From Rubrivivax sp. (GTDB lineage Bacteria > Pseudomonadota > Gammaproteobacteria > Burkholderiales > Burkholderiaceae_C): a stretch of DNA of 64,000 nucleotides. The position numbers and the translations under genes are program-made. Each line of letters starts with the position of its first letter. The stretch's first letter is position 1. The notes below the pieces were generated by a model. That model was not told where the DNA came from. It searched no databases and saw only the letters and a program-made list of their open reading frames with translations. The stretch spans positions 62,001 through 126,000 of the forward strand of contig JALHMT010000013.1 of the NCBI GenBank assembly GCA_022843905.1. The letters run 5' to 3'. Shown piece after piece: positions 36,849-47,580 of this stretch.

Positions 36849-37553
36849 ATGAACCGCACCGACCACGCGCGTCCGCGCTGTTCGACCCCGGGCCGGCGCG
36901 CGAGGCGCCCGGCCGGGGCCCTGGCCGTGGCAGCCGCGCTGGCGCTTGCCGGCTGTGCCGACATGTCGCCGCGACAACAGGGCACGGCGCAAGGCGCGGC
37001 CATCGGCGCCGTGGCCGGTGCACTCATCGGTTCGGCCACCGGGGGCCGCGCCGGCAGCGGGGCGCTGGTGGGTGCAGCGGCCGGTGCGGCGGCCGGCAAC
37101 CTGTGGTCCAAGCGCATGGAAGACAAGCAGCGCGCGATGGAGCAGGCCACGCAGGGGTCGGGCGTCCAGGTCTCGCGCACCGCCGACGACCAGCTCAAGC
37201 TGCAGGTGCCCAGCGACATCTCCTTCGCCGTGGGCAGCGCCGCCATCGACCCCCGACTGCGCCCGGTGCTCGATGCCTTCGCCGCCGGACTCGACAAGGA
37301 CCGCAACACCCTGGTGCGTGTGGTCGGGCACACCGACAACACCGGCTCCGATGCCATCAACGAGCCCTTGTCGCAGCGCCGCGCCGAAAGTGTCCGCAAC
37401 TACCTCGAAGACCGCGGCATCAAGGCCGACCGCGTCGAGGTCGCGGGCCGCGGGTCACGCGAGCCGGTGGTGGCGAACGACTCGCCCGAGGACCGCGCCC
37501 GCAACCGCCGCGTCGAGATCTTCCTGCGCGAACCGAAGTCGTCCGGCTACTGA
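36849..37553 (+). CDS. OmpA-family lipoprotein with glycine-zipper segment
   Basis: A 234-residue outer-membrane lipoprotein. The lipobox LAGC-A comes after a hydrophobic core (ALAVAAALA). Residues 45-85 are a glycine-zipper (GAAIGAVAGALIGSATGG, GALVGAAAGAAAG), and from about 115 comes an OmpA-C peptidoglycan-binding domain with VVGHTDNTGSDAINEPLSQ, RRAESVRNYL and a closing RNRRVEI. It should tie the outer membrane to the cell wall, like YiaD. GGAG lies eight bases before the ATG. It converges on the sensor kinase gene. Confidence 0.92.
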   Translation: MNRTDHARPRCSTPGRRARRPAGALAVAAALALAGCADMSPRQQGTAQGAAIGAVAGALIGSATGGRAGSGALVGAAAGAAAGNLWSKRMEDKQRAMEQATQGSGVQVSRTADDQLKLQVPSDISFAVGSAAIDPRLRPVLDAFAAGLDKDRNTLVRVVGHTDNTGSDAINEPLSQRRAESVRNYLEDRGIKADRVEVAGRGSREPVVANDSPEDRARNRRVEIFLREPKSSGY

Positions 37554-37589
37554 CCGGCGCCGCGCCTGCAGCCCGGCAGCCCCGCCCCG

Positions 37590-39692
37590 CTAGGGCGCGG
37601 CGTCGAAGCTGAACTCGGCCACGGTGCCCACGCCCGGCGCGCTGCGCAGGCGCACTTCGCCGCCGTGGTGGTCCATGATGCGGCGCACCATGCTCAGTCC
37701 CACGCCGGTGCCTTCGAACTCGGAGCCCGCGTGCAGGCGCTGAAAGGGCTTGAACAGTTGCTTGGCGCGCGCCATGTCGAATCCTGCGCCGTTGTCCGTG
37801 ATGCGGTACCAGGTGCGCCAGCCGTCGCGGTGGCTGTCCACGCGCACTTTCGGCGCCGGGCCTTTCGAGCTGTACTTCCAGGCGTTCTCCAGCAGGTTCT
37901 GCCAGACCTGCATGGCCAGGTCGGGGTCGGCCTCGGCGCTGGGCAGGCCGTCGAGGCGGAACTCCACCGCCGGCGTCGGCCGGGCGGCGGTCAGCAGGGT
38001 CCAGGTCTCCTCGGCCAGCCGCTGCATCGGCACGGTCTGCCGCTGCAGGGGTTGGTGGGCCACCTGGGCCAGCCTCGACAGGGCGCCGATCATGGCGTTC
38101 ATGCGCTGCGCGGCACGCTCGATGTGCTCGCTGTAGGTCAGGGCCTCGTGCAGGTGGCCGGCGCGAAGGCGGTCGCTGAGCAGGCCGCTGAAACCCTGCA
38201 GTGCGTTGAGCGGCGTGCGCAGGTCGTGTGCGATGCCGCGCGTGAACTCCTGCAGCAGCCCTTCGGCCTGGCCCTGGGCGCTGCGGGCTGCCTCGGCATC
38301 GCGCCGCAGCTGCTCGAGTTCGGCCGCCAGGCTGTCGTAGGCGCCGCGCAGGCCGCTGTCGGCGGCAAGCTGGTCGGTGATGTCTCGCACCACGCAGAAG
38401 ACCTGGGTGGCGTCGCCGATGGCCAGTGGAGCCGCCGTCACGAGGCAGTGCCTTTCGGAGCCGTCGTGGCGACGCACGCGCAGCGGTGAGCCGCACAGGC
38501 TGCCGTCCTGCTCCAGCGCCAGCGTCAGCGACTGCAGTGCTTCGGCGTCGATGTGCTGCGCCAGCTCGCGCAGCGAGCGGCCGACCAGGCTGTCCCCGCC
38601 GGGCCGTGCCAGCAGCTGCTGCGCGGCGAGGTTGGCGTCCTTCACCTTGGCGCTGCCGCGCTCGACGATGATCATGGGGTCGGGGTTCTGCGTGAAGGCA
38701 CGCTCCAGCAGCTCTTCGGCAGCGCGGCGCTGCTGACGCTCCGCCGCGATGCGCTGGCTGCGCTGGCGCAGCAGCCAACCCATCGCCAGCAGCGCCGCAC
38801 CCGACGCGGCGGCCAGGCCCCAGGTCCAGGCGCGCTGCCTGTCCAGCCTGCGCTCCTGTTCGATGCGCTCGGCCAGCTCGTTGCGGCTGACCAGCCATTT
38901 CGAGCGCAGTGCTTCGAGCCTGCCGCTGCGTTCCAGCTCGTCCAGCCCCTGCTGCAGGCGCGCGCGCAGGGCTTCGTTGCCTGGTGCCACGGCCAGGGCG
39001 TAGGACTGCAGGCGCAGGCTCTGCCGCCCGGTGTGCATGTCCGGCGCCCGGCCCGAAGCCAGCACGGCGTCGCCGAAGGCCCGCGGCAGCAGCGCCACGT
39101 CGGCCCGGCCATCGCGCACGGCCTGCAGCGCCTGCTCGGCATCGGCATGGCGCAGGAAGGTGGCGGGAATGCCGACCAGCGCGGTGGCCAGGGTCTCGCG
39201 CATGGCCTCGCTCGACAGCACCGCCACGCGCAGGCCGGCCAGTGCCGCCAGGCCTTGCGGTTCGGTGCCTTGCGCCAGGTGGTACAGCGCCAGCGCTGGC
39301 GCGGCGTGGCCGTGGGTGAACAGCGCCCACTGCCGCCGTGCCGGCGTGTCGATCATGGCGATCAGGTCGAGCCGGCCCTGCCGGAAGGCCTCTTCGGTGT
39401 CGGCCCAGGGCTTCAGCTCGATGTCGATGGGCACGCCCATCACGTCGGCGAGCTGCTCCAGCAGCTCGATCTGGAAACCCTGCGGCCGGCCCTGGGCGTC
39501 GAGCGACTCGACGGGCGCATAAGCCGAGTCGCCGCCATAGCGCAGGCGCGCGGGTCCCTGCGCGTTGGCGGCAGGCCAGACCCCGGTCCCCAGGGCACCG
39601 GCGCCTGCCCCGGCCAGGGACAGCAGTCTTCGGCGCAGTCCGTCCGGCCCGACTATCTGGGTGCGACCGGCGATGCCGGGGTCCTTGTTCAT
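37590..39692 (-). CDS. Sensor histidine kinase with periplasmic solute-binding (SBP family 3) domain and PAS domain
   Basis: A 700-residue kinase. An N-terminal signal with RRRLLSLAG (possibly Tat-type) leads into a periplasmic SBP-3 domain (about 45-265, RYGGDSAYAPVES, GFQIELLEQLADVMG), followed by one membrane helix (about 287-307). Next are a PAS domain (AFTQNPDPMIIVERGSAKV), a HisKA helix with IAHDLRTPLN (phosphorylated His489), and an ATPase domain with NLLENAWKYS, DNGAGFD and GTGVGLSM. It has the EvgS/BvgS style of sensing but no receiver domain. No response regulator gene is nearby. It probably senses a small molecule in the periplasm. Confidence 0.92.
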   Translation of the reverse strand: MNKDPGIAGRTQIVGPDGLRRRLLSLAGAGAGALGTGVWPAANAQGPARLRYGGDSAYAPVESLDAQGRPQGFQIELLEQLADVMGVPIDIELKPWADTEEAFRQGRLDLIAMIDTPARRQWALFTHGHAAPALALYHLAQGTEPQGLAALAGLRVAVLSSEAMRETLATALVGIPATFLRHADAEQALQAVRDGRADVALLPRAFGDAVLASGRAPDMHTGRQSLRLQSYALAVAPGNEALRARLQQGLDELERSGRLEALRSKWLVSRNELAERIEQERRLDRQRAWTWGLAAASGAALLAMGWLLRQRSQRIAAERQQRRAAEELLERAFTQNPDPMIIVERGSAKVKDANLAAQQLLARPGGDSLVGRSLRELAQHIDAEALQSLTLALEQDGSLCGSPLRVRRHDGSERHCLVTAAPLAIGDATQVFCVVRDITDQLAADSGLRGAYDSLAAELEQLRRDAEAARSAQGQAEGLLQEFTRGIAHDLRTPLNALQGFSGLLSDRLRAGHLHEALTYSEHIERAAQRMNAMIGALSRLAQVAHQPLQRQTVPMQRLAEETWTLLTAARPTPAVEFRLDGLPSAEADPDLAMQVWQNLLENAWKYSSKGPAPKVRVDSHRDGWRTWYRITDNGAGFDMARAKQLFKPFQRLHAGSEFEGTGVGLSMVRRIMDHHGGEVRLRSAPGVGTVAEFSFDAAP

Positions 39693-39863
39693 TCGCCCTT
39701 CCGATGACCACACTCCGCAGGCGCGGGTGCATGTGCTGGATCGCCCTAGAGACCCAAGCCTGGACAGGGCGGAAAGATGTTAGCGGCAGTGGCCGCAGCG
39801 GCGCATCGGAGAGCCGGATTTTTTTGCCTGCCCGCACCGTACCGTGGCCTGAAGCGGAGGCTT

Positions 39864-40916
39864 TCAGCCCTCCGCGCCACGCAGTTGCTGGCGGCGCACC
39901 TCGCCCTGGCGTTCGAGCATCCAGCCCGGGTACTCGCGCGGCAGCCGGCTCACGGCGTCGAGGGCCTGCAGCTCGTCGGCCGTCAGGCGCACCTGGGCCG
40001 CGGCCAGGTTGTCGGCCAGCTGGTCGGGCCGCCTGGCGCCGACGATGACGCTGGTGACGGCGGGCTGGTGCAGCAGCCAGGCCAGCGCGATCTGCGCCAC
40101 CGAGACGCCGCGCGCCGCGGCCATCGGGCGCATGGCGTCGATGCAGTCGAAGGCGCGCGGACGGTCCACCGGCGGGAAGTCGAAACTGCTGCGACGGCTG
40201 GCCGGTTCGCCCGGCACGGCTGCCGAATCGCGGCTGAACTTGCCACTGAGCAGTCCGCCGGCCAGCGGGCTCCACACCATCAGGCCCAGGCCTTCGCTTT
40301 GCAGCATGGGCATCAATTCGCGTTCGAGGTCGCGGCCGGCCACCGTGTAGTAGGCCTGCAGCGACTCGAAGCGTGCCAGCCCCAGGCGTTCCGACAGGCC
40401 CAGCGCCTTGACGATCTGCCACGCGGCCCAGTTGCTCACGCCCACGTAGCGCACGTGGCCGTGACGCACGAGCGTGTCGAGCGCGCGCAGCGTCTCCTCG
40501 ATGGGCGTGGCGGGGTCGAAACCGTGGATCTGGTAGAGGTCGATGTGGTCCATCTGCAGCCGTTGCAGGCTGACCTTCACGCCGTCCATGATGTGGCTGC
40601 GCGAAGCGCCGCGCTGGTTGGGCCCGCTGCCGGTGTCGCCGAAGACCTTGGTGGCCAGCACGATGCGGTCGCGCGGCAGCTTCAGGTTCTTCAGCGCCCG
40701 GCCGGTCATCTGCTCGGAGACGCCGGCGGCGTAGATGTCCGCGGTGTCGACGAAGTTGATGCCGGCGTCGACGGCCTGGCCGATCAGCCCGTCGGCGTCG
40801 GCCTGGGAGAGATCGCCGATCTGCGCCCAGATGCCGCTGCTGCCGCCGAAGGTCATGGTGCCCAGGCACAGCTCGGAGACGAACAGGCCGGTGCGGCCGA
40901 GGGGTTTGTAGCGCAT
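39864..40916 (-). CDS. Aldo/keto reductase
   Basis: A 350-residue NADPH-dependent oxidoreductase with the (beta/alpha)8 fold. It shows the catalytic tetrad segments DTADIYAAGVSE (Asp/Tyr), LATKVFGD (Lys) and YQIHGFD (His), with the cofactor-binding end SVIVGARRPDQLADNL. The form LGTMTFGG...QIGDLSQADADGLI matches the YajO/Gcy-like subfamily common in proteobacteria. The substrate is unknown. AAGAGAG precedes the ATG. It is transcribed alone on the minus strand between the sensor kinase and the diguanylate cyclase. Confidence 0.93.
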   Translation of the reverse strand: MRYKPLGRTGLFVSELCLGTMTFGGSSGIWAQIGDLSQADADGLIGQAVDAGINFVDTADIYAAGVSEQMTGRALKNLKLPRDRIVLATKVFGDTGSGPNQRGASRSHIMDGVKVSLQRLQMDHIDLYQIHGFDPATPIEETLRALDTLVRHGHVRYVGVSNWAAWQIVKALGLSERLGLARFESLQAYYTVAGRDLERELMPMLQSEGLGLMVWSPLAGGLLSGKFSRDSAAVPGEPASRRSSFDFPPVDRPRAFDCIDAMRPMAAARGVSVAQIALAWLLHQPAVTSVIVGARRPDQLADNLAAAQVRLTADELQALDAVSRLPREYPGWMLERQGEVRRQQLRGAEG

Positions 40917-41012
40917 GGGGCTCTCTTGGAAAGTGGCGGTGTCCGGCGGCGATGTTGGCGTCGCGCGCAGGCCACGAGCCTACGCCATGGGCCGGGGATC
41001 AGGGCGACGGCC

Positions 41013-42608
<1,596 letters not shown>

Positions 42609-42850
42609 CTTGTCCAAAGTCAATTCGCACCCGCGGTCCAGCCGGTCAGGAGCCACCGAGCATGCACTGGAACGGAGGCCCCGCACGTGACGCCCGTCAC
42701 CGACCCCGCGCCATCTGCTGCGGCCCTGGCGCCGCGCCGCTGCGGCTACAGTGGGGCCGCCAGCGCCGCCGCCGCCTTCGCTGCCCGCGCGGCTGCACGG
42801 CGCATCCCGTCACGGCCCCGGCCTGCCGACTGCCACGAACCCTGGACCCC

Positions 42851-44149
42851 ATGATGACCCACGCACCGCACCCTGCCGCCGGCGCTTCGGCCCTGCAGAT
42901 CCTCGCACAGCTGCGCAGCGGCGCCCTGGCGGCCGACGAGCTGGCGCGTGCCACGCTGGCCCACATCGCCAGCGAAGACGCTGCCGTGGGTGCCTTCGTC
43001 TGCACGCTCGACGCCGACGCCGCCGCCGCCGAGGCCTCGCGCCTGAGCGGCCCGCTGCGGGGTCTGCCGGTCGCCGTGAAGGACATCTTCGAGACACGCG
43101 ATCTGCCCACCGCCTACGGCAGCGCGCTGTATGTCGCGCGCCCGGCGGCCTGCGATGCCGCGGTGGTGTCGCTGCTGCGCCATGCCGGGGCACTGGTGAT
43201 CGGCAAGAGCACCACCACCGAATTCGCCTTCCTGCATCCGACCGCCACGCGCAACCCGAAGGCGCCGGGCCGCACGCCGGGCGGGTCCTCGGCCGGATCG
43301 GCCGCCGCCGTGGCCGCGGGACTGGTGCCGCTGGCCGTCGGCACGCAGACCGGCGGTTCGGTGATCCGGCCGGCGTCCTACAACGGCGTGGTGGGCTACA
43401 AACCCAGCTTCGGCTGGCTGCCCACGGTGGGGCTGAAGTGCTTCAGCTGGTCGCTCGACACGGTGGGCCTGTTCGCGCGCGACGTGGCCGACATGGCCGT
43501 CTTCGCGCAGGCCCTGACCGGCCGCACGCTGGCGCCCAGCCCGGCGCCGCGCGGCGCCACCTGGGTGGTGGGCGTGCCCGAAGCCTACCCCTGGGGCGAG
43601 ATCACGCCCAGCGCCGCGCGGGCGCTGGCGCACGGCTGCCGCGCACTCGAAGCGGCGGGCTGCGAACTGCGGCGCTGCACCTTGCCGCCCTGGGCCGCCG
43701 ATGCCTTCAAGGCGCACGACACCGTGCAGGGCTTCGAGGCCGTGCGCGCCATGAGCTGGGAGTTGGCGCACCAGGCCGATGCACTGTCGCCCACGCTGCG
43801 CGACTACCTCCAGGGCGCCGGTCGCATCGAGCCGGCCGAGTACGAAGCCGCACAGGCCTTGACGGCGGTGGCGCGCGCCGAGGCGGCCGAGTGGCTGGAC
43901 GGCTTCGACGTGCTGCTGACGCCCAGCGCGCCCGATCAGGCGCCCGTCGGGTACGACAGCACGGGCGTGTCGACCTTCAACCGGGCCTGGACCCTGCTGG
44001 GCGTGCCCTGCATCAGCGTGCCGGGCGCGGTGGGCGTGGACGGACTGCCGATGGGGCTGCAGCTCATCGCCCCGCCCGGGGCCGACGCGCGTGTGCTGCA
44101 GGTGGCGGCCTTGCTGGAACGCAGCCTGGCCGGCGTGCCTGCGCGCTGA
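42851..44149 (+). CDS. Amidase signature family hydrolase
   Basis: A 432-residue enzyme of the amidase signature family. The Ser-cisSer-Lys triad can be placed: Lys77 (LPVAVKDIF), Ser146 in PGGSSAGSA and nucleophile Ser170 in TQTGGSVIRPA. The C-terminus has NRAWTLLGVPCISVPG and GLPMGLQLIAPPGAD, usual for this family. The amide substrate is unknown; it is not GatA, because gatB/gatC are absent and the length is short. The start MMTHAPHP follows a stretch with no coding signs. It converges on the GGDEF/EAL gene. Confidence 0.9.
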   Translation: MMTHAPHPAAGASALQILAQLRSGALAADELARATLAHIASEDAAVGAFVCTLDADAAAAEASRLSGPLRGLPVAVKDIFETRDLPTAYGSALYVARPAACDAAVVSLLRHAGALVIGKSTTTEFAFLHPTATRNPKAPGRTPGGSSAGSAAAVAAGLVPLAVGTQTGGSVIRPASYNGVVGYKPSFGWLPTVGLKCFSWSLDTVGLFARDVADMAVFAQALTGRTLAPSPAPRGATWVVGVPEAYPWGEITPSAARALAHGCRALEAAGCELRRCTLPPWAADAFKAHDTVQGFEAVRAMSWELAHQADALSPTLRDYLQGAGRIEPAEYEAAQALTAVARAEAAEWLDGFDVLLTPSAPDQAPVGYDSTGVSTFNRAWTLLGVPCISVPGAVGVDGLPMGLQLIAPPGADARVLQVAALLERSLAGVPAR

Positions 44150-44187
44150 GGGCCGCGGGATCGTGGCGGGGCGCGGTTCACACCTTT

Positions 44188-46248
44188 TCAGGCCGCCGTG
44201 GTGGCGTGCCTTGCCCGGGGGGTCGCTGCCAGCTGCTCGGGCGGCAGCGGCCGGCTGAACAGGAAGCCCTGCAACTCGCCGCAACCTGCCGCGGTGTAGA
44301 AGTCGGCCTGGGCGCCGGTTTCCACGCCTTCGGCCACGACGCCGATCTTCAGCGCCGCGGCCACGTCGATGATGGCCTGCACCACGGCGCGCGCCCGCGC
44401 ATCGCTGGCGATCTCGGCGGTGAAGCTGCGGTCGATCTTGAGGTAGTCGACGGCGAAGTGGCGCAGGTAGTTCAAGGACGAGAAGCCGGTGCCGAAGTCG
44501 TCGATCGACAGGCGCACACCCATGGCCCGGATGGCGTCCAGGGTGTCGCTGGCCTGCTGGGGGTGGGCCATCAGCAGCGTTTCGGTCAGTTCCAGCTCGA
44601 TCAGGGCCGGCGGGACGCCGGTGTCCTGCAGCACGCGCCGCACCATGGCCACGAAGCCCGGCGCCTGGAACTGCACCGGCGACACGTTGACCGAGACGCG
44701 CAGCGGCTGGCGTCCTTGCTGCTGCCAGGCACGCACCTGCATGCAGGCACCGCGCAGCACCCACTCGCCCACGATGGGCATCATGCCGATGTCCTCGAGA
44801 ACGCCGACGAACTCACCCGGCAGCACCATGCCGCGCTGCGGGTGCTGCCAGCGCAGCAGGGCCTCCATCGCCACCACGCGGTGGCTGGCCGAGTCCACGC
44901 GGGGCTGGTAGTGCAGCAGGAACTCGCCGGCGCTGAAGCCGGCCTTCAGCGCCGCTTCGAGCTCCAGCCGCTGGGTGGCGCGCTGGTTCATCCAGGCGCG
45001 ATAGAAGGCGTAGCTGCCGCGACCTGCCGCCTTGGCGCTGTACATCGCCGCATCGGCGTTCTTCAGCAGCGACTCGGCAGTCTCGCCGTCGCCGGGATGC
45101 ACGGCGATGCCGATGGTCGCGCCCACGCGCAGTTCGTGTTCGTGCACGACCACAGGCGCCTCCACCGCGGCCATGATGCGGCGCGCCACCTGGGCGGCAT
45201 CCTCCGGGGCCTCGATGTGCGGCAGCAGCACGGTGAACTCATCGCCGCCCATGCGGAACAGCAGGTCGTTGCCGCGCAGGCAGCCGGCGATGCGCTCCGA
45301 CACCGCCTTCAGCAGCAGGTCGCCGGCGCCGTGGCCGAGGCTGTCGTTGACGATCTTGAAGCGGTCCAGGTCGATGAACATCAGCCCGCAGGGGTGGCCC
45401 TGCCGCCGTGCCAGCGCGAGCGTCTCGGTGAGCCTTTCCACGAAGTACGCACGGTTGGGCAGGCCGGTGAGGTTGTCGTGGTAGGCCCGGTGTCGCACCT
45501 GGGCCTCGCGTTCCGCGCGTTCCCTTTCCTGCCCGGCGATGATGCGGTCGGCCTTGCGCACCACCAGCAGCAGGAACAGGTACAGCAGGGCCAGCAGGCC
45601 GAACACGACGCCTGCGATCTGCCACTGCGCACGCTGCTGCGCCTGCAGCAGTTCCGTGACGTCGGAATAGACCTCGAACACGCCTTCCACCGGGGACCCG
45701 GGCGCCGACCGCACCGGCACGTAGGAGGCGATCAGGTTGCGGTCGGCCAGGGCGCCCTCGAAGGCATCGAACTTCTTGCGGAAGGTGATCTGGCTGGTGA
45801 CCTGCCCCGAGCGCGCCGCGATGACGCCGACGTTGTCGCCCTTGTCCTCGCCGATCTGGTGCGTCTCGGTCGAGAACACCGTCAGGCCGCCGATGTCGTA
45901 GATCTTCACCTTGGCGATGCTGAGACCCTTCATCTGGCGCAGCAGGTCGGAGCGAAGCTGTGCCAGTTCGGCGTCCTGCAGCAGCGCTTCCCGGCTGCGG
46001 CCTGCGGCGCCGGTGACGAGGCCGCGGTAACGCTCCCAGACCGAGTTCGCGAAGGCCCGGGTCAGGTCGGCGTTGGCGCGCGACTCGTGCTGCACGAGGC
46101 GCTCGATGGTGATCTGTCGATAGGTCCAGAGCAGGCAGACCGTGACGACCACGATGCCCAGCAGGCTCGTGATCGAGAAGTAGCGGGTGAGCTGCAAGGG
46201 TGCGCTCGGCCGCGGCAGGGGAGCCGGGGCGGGCAGGGCGGCGTGCAT
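44188..46248 (-). CDS. Membrane GGDEF-EAL cyclic-di-GMP enzyme
   Basis: A 686-residue membrane protein with two helices (about 22-45 and 205-230) around a periplasmic sensor domain. A GGDEF domain (GGDEF at 334-338, inhibition site R325xxD328) and an EAL domain (EAL at 462-464) follow. The EAL active site looks complete: NVSP, ELELTE, DDFGTGFSSL, YLKIDRSF, VAEGVE and LQGF. The GGDEF half also keeps its metal residues (FIDLDRFKIVND). It may thus be bifunctional. The start is ambiguous; ATG 46248 is used, ATG 46278 adds ten residues. Confidence 0.92.
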   Translation of the reverse strand: MHAALPAPAPLPRPSAPLQLTRYFSITSLLGIVVVTVCLLWTYRQITIERLVQHESRANADLTRAFANSVWERYRGLVTGAAGRSREALLQDAELAQLRSDLLRQMKGLSIAKVKIYDIGGLTVFSTETHQIGEDKGDNVGVIAARSGQVTSQITFRKKFDAFEGALADRNLIASYVPVRSAPGSPVEGVFEVYSDVTELLQAQQRAQWQIAGVVFGLLALLYLFLLLVVRKADRIIAGQERERAEREAQVRHRAYHDNLTGLPNRAYFVERLTETLALARRQGHPCGLMFIDLDRFKIVNDSLGHGAGDLLLKAVSERIAGCLRGNDLLFRMGGDEFTVLLPHIEAPEDAAQVARRIMAAVEAPVVVHEHELRVGATIGIAVHPGDGETAESLLKNADAAMYSAKAAGRGSYAFYRAWMNQRATQRLELEAALKAGFSAGEFLLHYQPRVDSASHRVVAMEALLRWQHPQRGMVLPGEFVGVLEDIGMMPIVGEWVLRGACMQVRAWQQQGRQPLRVSVNVSPVQFQAPGFVAMVRRVLQDTGVPPALIELELTETLLMAHPQQASDTLDAIRAMGVRLSIDDFGTGFSSLNYLRHFAVDYLKIDRSFTAEIASDARARAVVQAIIDVAAALKIGVVAEGVETGAQADFYTAAGCGELQGFLFSRPLPPEQLAATPRARHATTAA

Positions 46249-46505
46249 CGGTGATGTCAGATCTGATGGTTGCCCCATGCATCGGCCGTGCCGGCACCGA
46301 CGTGAGTCATCGATGCCGCGACAAGGCCTGTGGTGGCGCCGAGGCGTGACAAAGGTCACGGAATGAAGCTGCGGGCCGGTGCCGGCAAGACCCTGGCCGC
46401 TGCGGTGCTCGAGTCCCCTGGACTGCACCGGCTCGTCTGGTTCGGCCCTAGACTTCGGCCCCCAGGGGCATCAAGTTGCCGCCCCGCCATTCCAAGGAGA
46501 CCGTC

Positions 46506-47489
46506 TTGCGCATTCCCTTCCGTCGCCGCGCGCTGCTGGCCGCCACCCTGCTGGCCACGTCACTCGCCACTTCCTCGGTCTGGGCCCAGGCCTGGCCGAC
46601 CAAGGGGCCCATCAAGGCCGTCGTGCCCTTTGCCGCCGGCAGCGCCACCGACCAGATCGGCCGCGCCTTCGCCGAGAAGATGTCGCAGACGCTGGGACAG
46701 ACCATCGTCATCGAGAACCGGCCCGGTGCCAACGGCATGCTGGGCGCCGACGCGGTGGCCAAGGCGCCGGCCGACGGCTACACCATCCTCGTCGGCACCA
46801 ACAGCACCAACGCGGCGCTGAAGTTCCTGATGAAGAAGCTGCCCTACGACCAGGACACCGCCTTCACCCCGGTAGGCTTCCTGGGCTCGGTGCCGCTGAT
46901 GGTGGCCGTCAACAACGACGTGCCGGCCAAGACGCTGAAGGAGTTCATCGACCTGGCCAAGGCCAAGCCGGGCACGGTCACCTTCGCCAGTGCCAGCACC
47001 TCGCAGCTGGTGTCCTCCGAAGTGCTGGCCAGCATGACCGGCGTGCAGATGAACCACATCCCCTACAAGAGCGGCCCGGCGGCGATGACCGACCTGATCG
47101 GCGGCCAGGTGATGATGTTCACCGCCGACTTCGGCGTCACGGTGCCGCAGCACAAGGCCGGCAAGATCCGCGGCCTGGCCGTCACCTCGACCAAGCGCGC
47201 GGCCGCCGTGCCCGAACTGCCGACGGTCAACGAGGCGCTGGGCCTGAAGGACTACGAGCTGATCGCCTACTTCGCGATCTTCGCCCCGGCCGGCACGCCG
47301 CCGGACATCGTGGCCCGGCTCAACGCCGCCATCAACGCCGCGGCCAACAGCAAGGACCTGCAGGACAAGTTCGCCGCCAACGGCTTCGCCATCGACCCCG
47401 GCACCCCGGAGGCGCTGGCCCAGCGCAACGCGCGCGAGACCGACAAGTGGGCCAAGGCGATCCGCGACGCGAAGATCGAGCCGCAGTGA
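46506..47489 (+). CDS. Bug-family (tripartite tricarboxylate transporter) substrate-binding protein
   Basis: A 327-residue periplasmic receptor of the TctC/Bug family, which is greatly expanded in Burkholderiales. It has a signal peptide with RRRALLAATLLATSLA and cleavage at WAQA-WP. The receptor core shows IKAVVPFAAGSATDQIGR, VIENRPGANGMLGAD, YTILVGTNSTNA and MNHIPYKSGPAAMTDLIGGQV. Ligands are usually carboxylates. No TctA/TctB permease genes are close. Translation starts at TTG 46506 behind AAGGAGA. It converges with the DUF6351 gene over a strong hairpin. Confidence 0.95.
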   Translation: MRIPFRRRALLAATLLATSLATSSVWAQAWPTKGPIKAVVPFAAGSATDQIGRAFAEKMSQTLGQTIVIENRPGANGMLGADAVAKAPADGYTILVGTNSTNAALKFLMKKLPYDQDTAFTPVGFLGSVPLMVAVNNDVPAKTLKEFIDLAKAKPGTVTFASASTSQLVSSEVLASMTGVQMNHIPYKSGPAAMTDLIGGQVMMFTADFGVTVPQHKAGKIRGLAVTSTKRAAAVPELPTVNEALGLKDYELIAYFAIFAPAGTPPDIVARLNAAINAAANSKDLQDKFAANGFAIDPGTPEALAQRNARETDKWAKAIRDAKIEPQ

Positions 47490-47547
47490 TGTCCTGAACG
47501 CGGCACGGCCGACCCGCATGGGGCCGGCCGTTCAGGTTTCTGCTGCC

Positions 47548-47573
47548 AGGCCGGCCTCGGGAGAGGCCGGCCT
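47548..47573. terminator. Strong bidirectional hairpin between convergent genes
   Basis: AGGCCGGCCTC (47548-47558) and GAGGCCGGCCT (47563-47573) form a perfect 11-bp stem with a GGGA loop, followed by TTGTC. It lies between the stops of the Bug receptor and the DUF6351 gene and could stop transcription from both sides. Confidence 0.65.
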
Positions 47574-47580
47574 TGTCGCT

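Noticed and set aside
42609..42850. Promoter TACAGT at 42747-42752 for the amidase gene
   Set aside because: It is about 100 bp from the start with no -35 partner, so it is too weak to list as a feature.
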